DNA from: CAYHHI01 sp964356335
GTDB lineage: Bacteria > Arandabacterota > Arandabacteria > Arandabacterales > Arandabacteraceae
DNA: 30,046 bases
Direction: 5' to 3'
Assembly: GCA_964356335.1 (NCBI GenBank)
Contig: CAYHHI010000041.1
Span: 1-30,046 of the forward strand
Shown here: piece after piece, positions 1-7,028 of the stretch
How the letters are laid out: every line of letters begins with the position of its first letter
Numbering within the stretch: the first letter of the stretch is position 1
Notes under the pieces: model-generated
The model's input: the letters and a program-made list of their open reading frames with translations, nothing else
Told to the model about the DNA's origin: nothing
Databases searched by the model: none
Made by a program: the position numbers and the translations under genes

Positions 1-87
1 AAGAAGGACCCGCTGCAGAGGAGCATCCATCTCATCAGCGCTTTCATAGAGCAGCAGCAACCCCGTAGTTTCTATTGTGGTATGTAG
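1..87 (+). CDS. possible 3' end of a gene entering from the left edge
   Basis: Frame 1 is open from the first base to a TAG at 85-87 and would encode 28 residues ending in FYCGM. It would converge on, and overlap by 16 bases, the minus-strand gene ending at 72. A second frame is also open for 21 codons, so the evidence is only that an open frame touches the edge. No family can be recognised. Confidence 0.2.
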   Translation, partial: KKDPLQRSIHLISAFIEQQQPRSFYCGM

Positions 88-1370
88 CTGACCGTCAGGC
101 CAACGTAGTACATAGCGAAGTAGTGTGAATCCAGCCAGTCAAGTCCGAGAGACTCAACCTGCTTGGGATTCCACGAGATCATGGAGATGCCCGAATCCAT
201 ACCCATCGTCACTCCTCCGGCAATATAGCCGGCCCAGGCCAACCGCAGCTCCCCACCGAAGCGTACCTTGGTCATCGAGTCCGTGCGTAGCCCGGTGCTC
301 GTGATCTCGCCGTCATCGAGCCGAGCGAACTCTATGTCTGCCGATTCCTTAACGAGATAGATCCCGGGCCCGATGCTCCACGAGAAATGGTTTCTGCTGG
401 CCTTATCAAGGAATGAATGCCCGATGGGCACGGTTATGCCGACGATGTCGACTTCACTCTTCAGCGGGTTGTCTCTCAGCATTGAGGTCTCATAAATATA
501 GTTGGGATCGCCCTCGGTGTGCATCCAGCCCACACGCCCACCGATATAGAACCACGGCGCAACTGCACCCATCGCGCAGAGGCTGACATATAAGCCTGCC
601 TTGTCATACTCAAGCTCGATGCGATCATTTGTAAGGAATCCCACCGCGATGTCAGCGTTCAATTGCCAGGCAGATGGAATGGTCACGGGGGGAGGCGCCT
701 TGGTCACTCCCGTCGGCAACCCCGTTTCAGTGCCGATCCTCTGCACATCGTTCTCCGGCACCCAGCCGTAGGATGGCTCTGTCCCTGCCTGCGCCTCAAG
801 CCTATGCACCCACAACCAACCCATCCCATTGACAATCTGCTTCTGAGTTACCTGGACTCTGGACTCACGTGGGATCGTGAAGACAACCTGGCCCTGCATG
901 CTCGCTCCGCCGGCTACGCCCCAGGCCTCGACTTCCTGGATCACAGGATCGGACGGAGATATCAGGGCTTCAAACGGTATGAACTCAACTGGCACAGGTG
1001 TGACAGGCGCAGCAGTTTGAGCAACTACGGGCGCAAACGCAGTCTCTTCCTCTTCGTCGCCGCCACACATGCCCGCGAATATCCCTTCGGCTATAGCGCC
1101 CGCACAGTCCTGGTCTTCGTCATCGCTGCTCGCTGGCTTGCTTTCCTCTTTCTTCTTCTCGGGAGCTGGCTTGGGGGTTCGCTTCTTCTCCTCAACCGAC
1201 GGCACCAGTCCCCTGTCGAGGCTTGCCAAGAAGACCGGAGCCCGAGGCTCTGTGCGCCCACTAATCTCGGGGCGGGCAGATGTGCCGGCATTGCTCTGCG
1301 GATCGGCGGACGCGCCAATCGCCCAGGCAAGCAGCGTGAACATGATCACAACAACCACGTGCGGTCTCAT
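72..1370 (-). CDS. secreted SH3-domain protein with C-terminal outer-membrane beta-barrel
   Basis: A 432-residue exported protein. Residues 1-22 form a signal peptide (hydrophobic core VVVVIMFTLLAWAIGA, then SADP). Residues 55-115 are a low-complexity charged linker with Lys/Glu/Pro and Asp/Glu runs and two cysteines (C89, C102). Residues 160-212 resemble a bacterial SH3 domain (VVFTIPRESRVQV, GMGWLWVH, GWVPENDVQ). Residues 235-432 alternate like a small beta-barrel and end in VGLTVSYIPQ. The ATG at 1370 is chosen over a GTG at 1379 because GGAGG lies 8 bases before the ATG, while the GTG overlaps that ribosome site. SH3 domains of this type usually bind peptidoglycan or protein, so an envelope-anchoring role is plausible but inferred. 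It follows another barrel gene by 72 bases on the same strand and may be co-transcribed with it. The exact family is not recognised. Confidence 0.75.
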   Translation of the reverse strand: MRPHVVVVIMFTLLAWAIGASADPQSNAGTSARPEISGRTEPRAPVFLASLDRGLVPSVEEKKRTPKPAPEKKKEESKPASSDDEDQDCAGAIAEGIFAGMCGGDEEEETAFAPVVAQTAAPVTPVPVEFIPFEALISPSDPVIQEVEAWGVAGGASMQGQVVFTIPRESRVQVTQKQIVNGMGWLWVHRLEAQAGTEPSYGWVPENDVQRIGTETGLPTGVTKAPPPVTIPSAWQLNADIAVGFLTNDRIELEYDKAGLYVSLCAMGAVAPWFYIGGRVGWMHTEGDPNYIYETSMLRDNPLKSEVDIVGITVPIGHSFLDKASRNHFSWSIGPGIYLVKESADIEFARLDDGEITSTGLRTDSMTKVRFGGELRLAWAGYIAGGVTMGMDSGISMISWNPKQVESLGLDWLDSHYFAMYYVGLTVSYIPQ

Positions 1371-1397
1371 ACATGCCACCTCCGTCCAGATAGCATC

Positions 1398-1424
1398 GCC
1401 CGCAACGGGCGGCGCGGCGCCGCC
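1398..1424 (-). terminator. GC-rich overlapping hairpins between two barrel genes
   Basis: GCCCG/CGGGC (1398-1402 with 1406-1410) and GGCGGC/GCCGCC (1408-1413 with 1419-1424) can each form a stem. They share bases, so only one can form at a time. There is no T-tract on the minus strand, so intrinsic termination is doubtful; an attenuating or RNA-stabilising hairpin is equally possible. Confidence 0.25.
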
Positions 1425-1442
1425 GGGGCCGGCAGATTGTTA

Positions 1443-2159
1443 TCAGAAATGGTAGTTAAGGACGATCGCGGCATGTGTCAGTCCGATACTGGCACTCGCC
1501 TCGTCCTTTACGCTATGGATGTCACTGCCATAGTCATCCCTTTCCTTTCGCTCAGCAGTGTCAAAGAAGAGCCTGATCCCATACTCGCCGCCGATGCTGA
1601 GCCGCTCATTCAAGAAGTACTCCCCACCGCCAGCGATGGTTATACCCCAAAGGCCCAAGGCATCCTTCAGCAGAGCCTCGTCCTCATCGCTGAGCATATC
1701 GGTGTCAATGTCGACTCCATGCCCGACCAGCTCACCGTTCTCGTAATGCCAGTATTCCTCCCGGGACGTTGACTCCCCCTTCACAAACGGCACCGTAAAG
1801 AAAAAACTGCCAAGAAGGTACGGTCTTAGCCCGGTCTGCCTCAGGTACACTTTCGCACCAACCTCTGGAACCAGCAGAAACGCCCGTCCATCCACTTTGT
1901 CCTCGTAGACATGCCGGTCCGCTATCTCATCGCCTCCGTAGTCCGTGTGGGTATAATCTTCGTCTATAGAAGATGCTGATCCAGAAACGTAGAGGAAATC
2001 GGTGCCGACCATCGGAACCACTCTGCCCATGTCCATCCCAAAGCATGCCGAGCTGATAATGCCGCCAGACCTGATACCGAACATGTACTTTGGCTGAGCT
2101 AGCCCGCTACTGACTGCCAGCAAGCATGCCAAGCCACACATCACGATTGCGCGCCTCAT
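1443..2159 (-). CDS. outer-membrane beta-barrel protein
   Basis: A 238-residue protein with a clear signal peptide (MRRAIVMCGLACLLAVSSGLAQ). Beta-rich segments with aromatic girdle residues follow, and the protein ends in HAAIVLNYHF; a terminal Phe is the usual recognition signal for barrel insertion by BamA. A strongly acidic loop lies mid-protein (DIDTDMLSDEDEALLKDAL). The ATG at 2159 was chosen although the frame is open upstream, because the signal peptide begins there and GGGGAGGG stands a few bases before it. It resembles the general OmpW/OmpA-barrel-like class of 8-stranded proteins, but no specific family is recognised. It lies just upstream of the SH3/barrel gene in the direction of transcription, suggesting a shared envelope role. 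Confidence 0.75.
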   Translation of the reverse strand: MRRAIVMCGLACLLAVSSGLAQPKYMFGIRSGGIISSACFGMDMGRVVPMVGTDFLYVSGSASSIDEDYTHTDYGGDEIADRHVYEDKVDGRAFLLVPEVGAKVYLRQTGLRPYLLGSFFFTVPFVKGESTSREEYWHYENGELVGHGVDIDTDMLSDEDEALLKDALGLWGITIAGGGEYFLNERLSIGGEYGIRLFFDTAERKERDDYGSDIHSVKDEASASIGLTHAAIVLNYHF

Positions 2160-2880
2160 GCTACCCTCCCCTGCAGTCCTGGATGAACGTCCCCATTGTC
2201 GATACGACATCACTGTGCTGTTACAAGTGCCAATCGAGTACGCCCGGGAACACCCCCTTATTGCAGACAGTCCGGTCGAGTGCAGGAAGACCGGCCTGTC
2301 AGCAGGTGACCGCCTCCAACAGCCTTGAGCAAATCGCAAGAACCCCGGCGCCCTACCTGACCACAGCCAAGGTCTTGACCTGCTTCTGTCCCATTGCCTC
2401 CACTACCACCAAATACAATTCGTCTTCTGCCAGGTTGCCATCAGAATCGCGGCCATCCCAGCGCACCAGGTTCGCACCGGCATTCATCTGGTGGCCCGAG
2501 GCCACTTCCCGCACCTAGCGCCCCGCACGGTTGTAGACCTTCACGGTCACGGGGCCTGAGCGGCCCAGTGTGAACCCGATCGCCGCCTCCGCAGCGGATT
2601 CCACGCCAAATAGCCCCTGTTGCGGCCAACACAGATGAAATTCGCGCTGTCCACAGCAGTGCGCCGGGAAAGATCTTGGGAGCAGGATTTGCTGAAGCGC
2701 CCTTGAGCCTCGCCGGCAGGTTGAAGTGAGCACACCACTGACGACGGGATCGCATAGCATCCCTCCCCGAAAGAATATGAAGGAGTGATCTCAGTATCTC
2801 ATCAGCCCCGGAGGTAAGTCTATCACACCCTCGTCTGGCCCTCAATTGAAATACATGCCATGGTGTTGGAAGTTGGCGAT
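2160..2880. other. gene-poor stretch with one decayed gene
   Basis: No intact gene is convincing in these 721 bases. The only recognisable content is the broken FlgD-like domain at about 2353-2625 on the minus strand. The rest (2160-2352 and 2626-2880) holds only short frames without family signatures, and no clear promoter or terminator was found. Confidence 0.6.
2353..2625 (-). pseudogene. remnant of a FlgD-like C-terminal sorting domain
   Basis: Reading the minus strand in one frame gives FTLGRSGPVTVKVYNRAGR, a TAG at 2515-2517, then VREVASGHQMNAGANLVRWD, GRDSDGNLAEDELYLVVVEA and MGQKQVKTLAVVR, with a stop at 2353-2355. This is the classic FlgD Ig-like/secretion C-terminal pattern (I-x-F-x-L, V-Y-N-x-x-G-R-x-V-R, G-x-N-x-V-x-W-D-G-x-D-x-x-G) found at the ends of large secreted proteins in FCB-group bacteria. 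The stop falls where GRLVREV would normally read, and no open frame supplies the large N-terminal part. A broken gene is therefore the best reading. A sequencing error at the stop would not restore the missing body of the protein. Confidence 0.75.
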
Positions 2881-3897
2881 CTATTTCTTTCCGACTACAT
2901 ACAGCTGCCAGAGGTCTCGGCTGGTCCCGTGAAGGATTGGTGCGAGGGCAAGGCGGCCAGTGGTACCGATGCTCTTCTCAAGGAATCTGAGTTCGGCGAG
3001 GCGCTCCTTGGTCTCGGGATCGAGCGGAACCGCGAATCCGGCCTCGCGCATCAGCAAGATACCCTTGGCACGTGCCGCCAGCTCCAGGTGGATTCGCAGG
3101 ACACATAGCATGTCGGCCACCACCTCCCCGGGGAATCCGCTTCTCAGCGATTCGAGATACTGCCCGGGCTTGGTCTTGGAGATCGTACCCGTTGTGATGT
3201 CATCGAGGATTCTTACATCGGTATCCAGCCCCACCTCCAGCCAATCGCGCAGCGCCTTCTCGCTTCGATTGAAGATGAGCGCCAGCACTCCGGGAAGGAC
3301 AAGCATCTGGGCAACCGTGTTGGCAACCGGTGGAAGGACAAAATGATTGAAGATGGAGTGGATGCCGATTGCAACGGCGAGCCCAGGCAGGAAAACCCCA
3401 CTGGAGCCGACCTGCCGCCCAAACCCTCGTTCCACCAGGCCCTGCGACAGCACAGCAAACGCTGCGGTCGTGCCTCCGTGCATCACCGCCGTCCCCAGCC
3501 CCCTCACGATCCAGAGCAGGAGATTGGAGTCCTCGATGGACCGGAGGTAGTAGATATTCTCAAGAAAAGCGAAGCCCGCACCAACCGCAAACCCCACGAT
3601 GGCCGCATCCACCATGAAGCCGATGCGTTTCCTCATTATCAAGAATATGACAAAGCCGGCCTTGAGAACCTCTTCGATGGCCGGGGCCATATACCTTGAG
3701 TAGGACTGGCTCGAGGCGGACTCTCGCAGCCCCCAGCGATTCAAGACCAGGCAGAGTCCGGCAACTCCGCAGCCTACCAGGATCGCCTGCAAGATCGAGC
3801 GCAGCTTCACAAGTTTGAAACTGTCCAGGACAACCAGCGCTACAAGGAATGCGAAGACCGGGATAAGACTGACCGCGATTTTGACTATGTCGCTCAC
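2881..3897 (-). CDS. prsW: PrsW-type intramembrane protease
   Basis: A 338-residue polytopic membrane protein with the hallmarks of the PrsW glutamic protease family: E75-E76-x-x-K79 (AIEEVLKAGF), E113 in GFAFLENIYY, H140 in VMHGGTT, and H180 with H185 in GIHSIFNHF. These lie in predicted helices over residues 5-220. A cytoplasmic, mostly helical tail of about 120 residues follows (from FNRSEKALRDW); it is longer than in the Bacillus protein and of unknown function. B. subtilis PrsW makes the first cut in the anti-sigma factor RsiW. Here the neighbouring single-helix anti-sigma protein (7029-8699) is an obvious candidate substrate, which is inference. The start is GTG at 3897, overlapping the TGA of the upstream peptidase gene as GTGA, so translation is probably coupled. 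Confidence 0.85.
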   Translation of the reverse strand: MSDIVKIAVSLIPVFAFLVALVVLDSFKLVKLRSILQAILVGCGVAGLCLVLNRWGLRESASSQSYSRYMAPAIEEVLKAGFVIFLIMRKRIGFMVDAAIVGFAVGAGFAFLENIYYLRSIEDSNLLLWIVRGLGTAVMHGGTTAAFAVLSQGLVERGFGRQVGSSGVFLPGLAVAIGIHSIFNHFVLPPVANTVAQMLVLPGVLALIFNRSEKALRDWLEVGLDTDVRILDDITTGTISKTKPGQYLESLRSGFPGEVVADMLCVLRIHLELAARAKGILLMREAGFAVPLDPETKERLAELRFLEKSIGTTGRLALAPILHGTSRDLWQLYVVGKK

Positions 3898-6860
3898 AGT
3901 AGCTTCAGCGAGATCATGAATTCCTTTGTGGCCCGCTGACGCTTTTCAAAGGCGAAGGCATAACCCAATGAGAAGGTCGACTCCATATGTGAGAAGGTCA
4001 CTAGCCTGAAGTCCAGCTGGCCACCCACGTTGGCAAGGGACCGACGGTAGGCCTTGCTGTCCGCATTGGTCACAAGGCCGGTCGAGAAAAGCGACATCCT
4101 GGCCCATCTCAAGTAGGCACTTGTTACTCCGATGCTTGCGAACCTCACGGGCGGAAGAATCCATTCCAGCATCAGCCTGCCGTAATTGGTCCCGCCGATC
4201 GCATTGAGGTCAACACCCGGGAAGCTGTAGTATTCGCGATACCGCTTAACATCCAGGTGGTCGACCCAGTTGTTGCCGAAGCCTCCGAAGTAGAAGTTGG
4301 CAAAGGGCTCATTGCGCTCACCATATGAGTAGCCGGCTGAGGTCCTCACCCAGATCGGGGAGTGCTCAATAAGTGTAAGAAAGCCGATGTCAAAGTCTGA
4401 ATGAACCTGAGGATAGATCGTACCGTTGACATAGGCGCCGTTTGATGCCAGCCTCAAACGGTGTCCTCCTTCATAATCGACCGCACCGAGGGTTGAGCCG
4501 AGACGCTTGTAGTCGAGGCGAACGCTCAGGTTCGTAAACCGATCGAAACTCGCACCTACATTCTGGTAGTCTGGCAGGCGCTCAAGATTGTTGTAGTGGC
4601 CCACCTGAACGCTTCCCTCAAGGGTCTTGGGCGGGTCGTAGATAAAGTGCCTCTTATAACCGAGGGTAAAGGCGTTGCCCCGCCTGCTGGTCTTCGTCGG
4701 CCCGAAGAGATCATAGAAATCTGCTCCGTTGTAAGCAGCGCTCGCCGACCAGCTCCAATAGCTCCAGTTGAGCGCCAGGTGCAACCTTTCGTCTTGAGGC
4801 AGTCGGGTCGAAGGGGAATACGAGGCAGTGAAATCGACAGTTGAGATAGATATCGGATCGGAGAAATCCAATCGCACACCCGCAGCCGTGTAGTCTTTAT
4901 AGCCTTGAACAATCGGAATCGCCGAAGCAAGAGACATGCTACGGAGCGGGCTATACTCCCCGGAGCAAGTGGCAGCAGAATCCACTTGGATCCGTGCCGG
5001 TGACGCCAAGGTCCATGCGCGGACTATCGGATGCCGCTCCACGATTTCCTGACCGAGATACTTAATTGCGTTCACGTGTGCGCCTGAATCGATCGGAATC
5101 ATGCAAGGCACGAAGCCGTCGCCGCTATATCTGAAGGCGATCAGAGAATCCTCAGATACCGGGATCGGTCTGAAGAGGCCGGTCTCGCAGTTAGATATGA
5201 TCTCCATATCATCTCGCTGAAGATCATAGCGGTAGACATTGGAGACGCCCGTATAGTAGGAGGACCCATAGAGATACTTCCCGTCCTGGGAGAAGGTGAA
5301 ATTCTCTGGAGAGCTGTTCTCGAAATCAAAGAGCACGTCGTACTGGCCGCTGCCGGCCAGGAGGTCCTCCACCCTCATCTTGATCAGTTGCTGGGTGCCG
5401 TCTATCTGAGCGATGGCCCCTGCAAGCCACACCCCATCAGGGGAGATGTCTATGTCATAGATATCCTTCCCGTAGGGGAACGAATACATCTGATTCCACT
5501 TCGTGTACGGGTAGGGGATCCGGACGATGGTGGAGATGCCGTTGTAGTGGCGCACTCCCCAGATTGACCGATCAGAAGCACTGAATGCCAGGTCGCCGGT
5601 CCTCGCCTCCTTGACCAGGAGCTCGGTCTTGCCAGTCTCTATGTCAACTGATACAAGATCGCGCCAGCCGTTGTTCTTGGTTGTGAAGAAGATGGTCTTG
5701 GTAGAGGGGTCATAAGTCAGAGATGTGACGAAATAGAGGACCGGGTCAAGCACCTCGCATATCGGGTGGAACTCGCCCGTGTCCACGTCCATGGCAGTGA
5801 TGTGGGCCGACACGCCAGGGTAAAGCACTGCGCCGTAAAGCATCCTGCTTGCGGGGTCAAAATAGCTCCTCGAGACAGATCCCAACGCTTTCTCAGCCAG
5901 CGGACGGCAGACAGTTGTCGGATAAACCCTAATCGAATCGAGATTGGCCGCCTGCCACTGGTGTTCCCATTCGATCCACCGGGACCATTGGTCATTGAGA
6001 TCCGTGCCATAGACCTCCTTGAATTGAGATGCGAAATACCGCTTGCTCCTGTCAGTCCGCGTGACCCAGTCCAAGAGGCGCACCGGACCGTATTGGAGCG
6101 CGAGGTAGCTCATGAAACGAGTCCCATAAAGATAGGAGTTCGCGCCTACCTGAAAGTCCTTGGCGGTCCCCTCGGACTCAAGGCCGACCGCATTGTAGAT
6201 GTGGGCCCCGTCGCGCACCATGGTCCTGAAGACCATCTCATCGTAAGCCCCGAGCGCCCGCCCCATGCCGCCTGCCATCCAGGTCTCCATGAAAACGGCG
6301 ATACCCTCGTGATACCAGCGGGGCGAATACCAGCGCGGGGTTGCCAGATAGCTCCAGACGATTGAGATGGGGTCTTCGGGGGCCACGGCAACCTTGCCCC
6401 TGAAGAGGCCCCGGAAATCCCGGTCGGACCTCGAGGCCCTGTCCCCCGCAACCACGTGGACCAATTCGTGATTCATGACCCAGTTGATCCGCTCGTTGGC
6501 AGGACGGGTCTCGTAGACATAGCTAAAGGGCGCTATGTTGACGGCCACCCCGTTTCTTGGGACGGCAGTGGCCCCACCGCTACCGTAGTCGGAGAAGTCC
6601 TGAAGGAAGATCGTGATCTTCTCATTGGGCTGGTAGCCGAAGAGCTGAGAGTGGAACATCAGGGCATTCTCAAAACATCGCGCGGTGTGCGGAACCAGAT
6701 ACTCCTGAAGTGTACCTAAGTAGACCAGGCGCAGGTTTTCGGTTTCATACTTGGAAAGTTGTGCGCCAACCCGGGCAGGGCCTGCCAGGGTCAAGCCTGC
6801 AAAGGCCAGGCTGGCCAATATCAAAGAGGTAAGGCCGCGTCTCGCTCTAACAGGGTACAT
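3894..6860 (-). CDS. secreted zinc metallopeptidase / beta-propeller / outer-membrane barrel protein
   Basis: A 988-residue exported protein. The signal peptide is at residues 1-33 (LTSLILASLAFAGLTLAGPARVGA). A gluzincin-like peptidase domain carries H131-E-L-V-H135 and a second glutamate in WYHEGIAVF (E185), the HExxH plus downstream Glu arrangement of MA-clan peptidases. Residues of roughly 355-650 contain repeated WD40/TolB-type blades (FSASDRSIWGV, ISPDGVWLAG, FSQDGKYLYGSSYYTG). From about residue 690 the sequence alternates like an outer-membrane barrel (LNWSYWSWSASAAYNG, LSVRLDYKRLGSTLG) and ends FMISLKLL. The protein would therefore be anchored in the outer membrane with a peptidase/propeller exposed. 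The ATG at 6860 opens the signal peptide. A possible GTG at 6977 lies inside a terminator-like hairpin and is rejected. No good Shine-Dalgarno precedes 6860. The substrate is unknown; processing of the anti-sigma protein's outer domain is speculation. Confidence 0.8.
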   Translation of the reverse strand: MYPVRARRGLTSLILASLAFAGLTLAGPARVGAQLSKYETENLRLVYLGTLQEYLVPHTARCFENALMFHSQLFGYQPNEKITIFLQDFSDYGSGGATAVPRNGVAVNIAPFSYVYETRPANERINWVMNHELVHVVAGDRASRSDRDFRGLFRGKVAVAPEDPISIVWSYLATPRWYSPRWYHEGIAVFMETWMAGGMGRALGAYDEMVFRTMVRDGAHIYNAVGLESEGTAKDFQVGANSYLYGTRFMSYLALQYGPVRLLDWVTRTDRSKRYFASQFKEVYGTDLNDQWSRWIEWEHQWQAANLDSIRVYPTTVCRPLAEKALGSVSRSYFDPASRMLYGAVLYPGVSAHITAMDVDTGEFHPICEVLDPVLYFVTSLTYDPSTKTIFFTTKNNGWRDLVSVDIETGKTELLVKEARTGDLAFSASDRSIWGVRHYNGISTIVRIPYPYTKWNQMYSFPYGKDIYDIDISPDGVWLAGAIAQIDGTQQLIKMRVEDLLAGSGQYDVLFDFENSSPENFTFSQDGKYLYGSSYYTGVSNVYRYDLQRDDMEIISNCETGLFRPIPVSEDSLIAFRYSGDGFVPCMIPIDSGAHVNAIKYLGQEIVERHPIVRAWTLASPARIQVDSAATCSGEYSPLRSMSLASAIPIVQGYKDYTAAGVRLDFSDPISISTVDFTASYSPSTRLPQDERLHLALNWSYWSWSASAAYNGADFYDLFGPTKTSRRGNAFTLGYKRHFIYDPPKTLEGSVQVGHYNNLERLPDYQNVGASFDRFTNLSVRLDYKRLGSTLGAVDYEGGHRLRLASNGAYVNGTIYPQVHSDFDIGFLTLIEHSPIWVRTSAGYSYGERNEPFANFYFGGFGNNWVDHLDVKRYREYYSFPGVDLNAIGGTNYGRLMLEWILPPVRFASIGVTSAYLRWARMSLFSTGLVTNADSKAYRRSLANVGGQLDFRLVTFSHMESTFSLGYAFAFEKRQRATKEFMISLKLL

Positions 6861-6872
6861 GTTATTGGCTTT

Positions 6873-6900
6873 AGAATACCACACCGTGCTGACCTGTCCA
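6873..6900 (-). promoter_or_regulatory. candidate sigma-70-like promoter for the peptidase gene
   Basis: On the minus strand TGGACA (6895-6900) and TATTCT (6873-6878) are separated by 16 bases, 12 bases before the ATG at 6860. If used, the leader would be only about 5-7 nucleotides, which fits the lack of a ribosome-binding site but is unusual. Consensus spacing for this organism is unknown. Confidence 0.35.
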
Positions 6901-6958
6901 TACCAAGTTTGCAGTTGTGGGTCAGGTGGGTCGCAGAAAGAAGGGCCAAAGAGAGGTG

Positions 6959-6989
6959 AAAAAAGGAGACGCCGCACTTTGCGTGCGGC
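6959..6989 (-). terminator. probable intrinsic terminator after the anti-sigma gene
   Basis: Minus-strand transcripts from the anti-sigma gene run into a perfect 7-bp stem, GCCGCAC/GTGCGGC (6983-6989 with 6971-6977, five-base loop). Six bases later there is a run of six T (6959-6964). The gap between stem and T-run is longer than ideal. It separates the sigma/anti-sigma unit from the peptidase/PrsW unit. Confidence 0.55.
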
Positions 6990-7028
6990 ATCCCCCTCAA
7001 CCGCTACCCGAGAACAGCTCGGGCGCTC

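Noticed and set aside
663..1772. A 369-codon open frame on the plus strand across two barrel genes
   Set aside because: The product has no domain or coherent hydrophobic pattern. The opposite strand gives two signal-peptide/barrel proteins with good ribosome sites.
6861..6977. An earlier GTG start for the outer-membrane peptidase
   Set aside because: The GTG lies inside a terminator hairpin, and the added 39 residues would precede a complete signal peptide.
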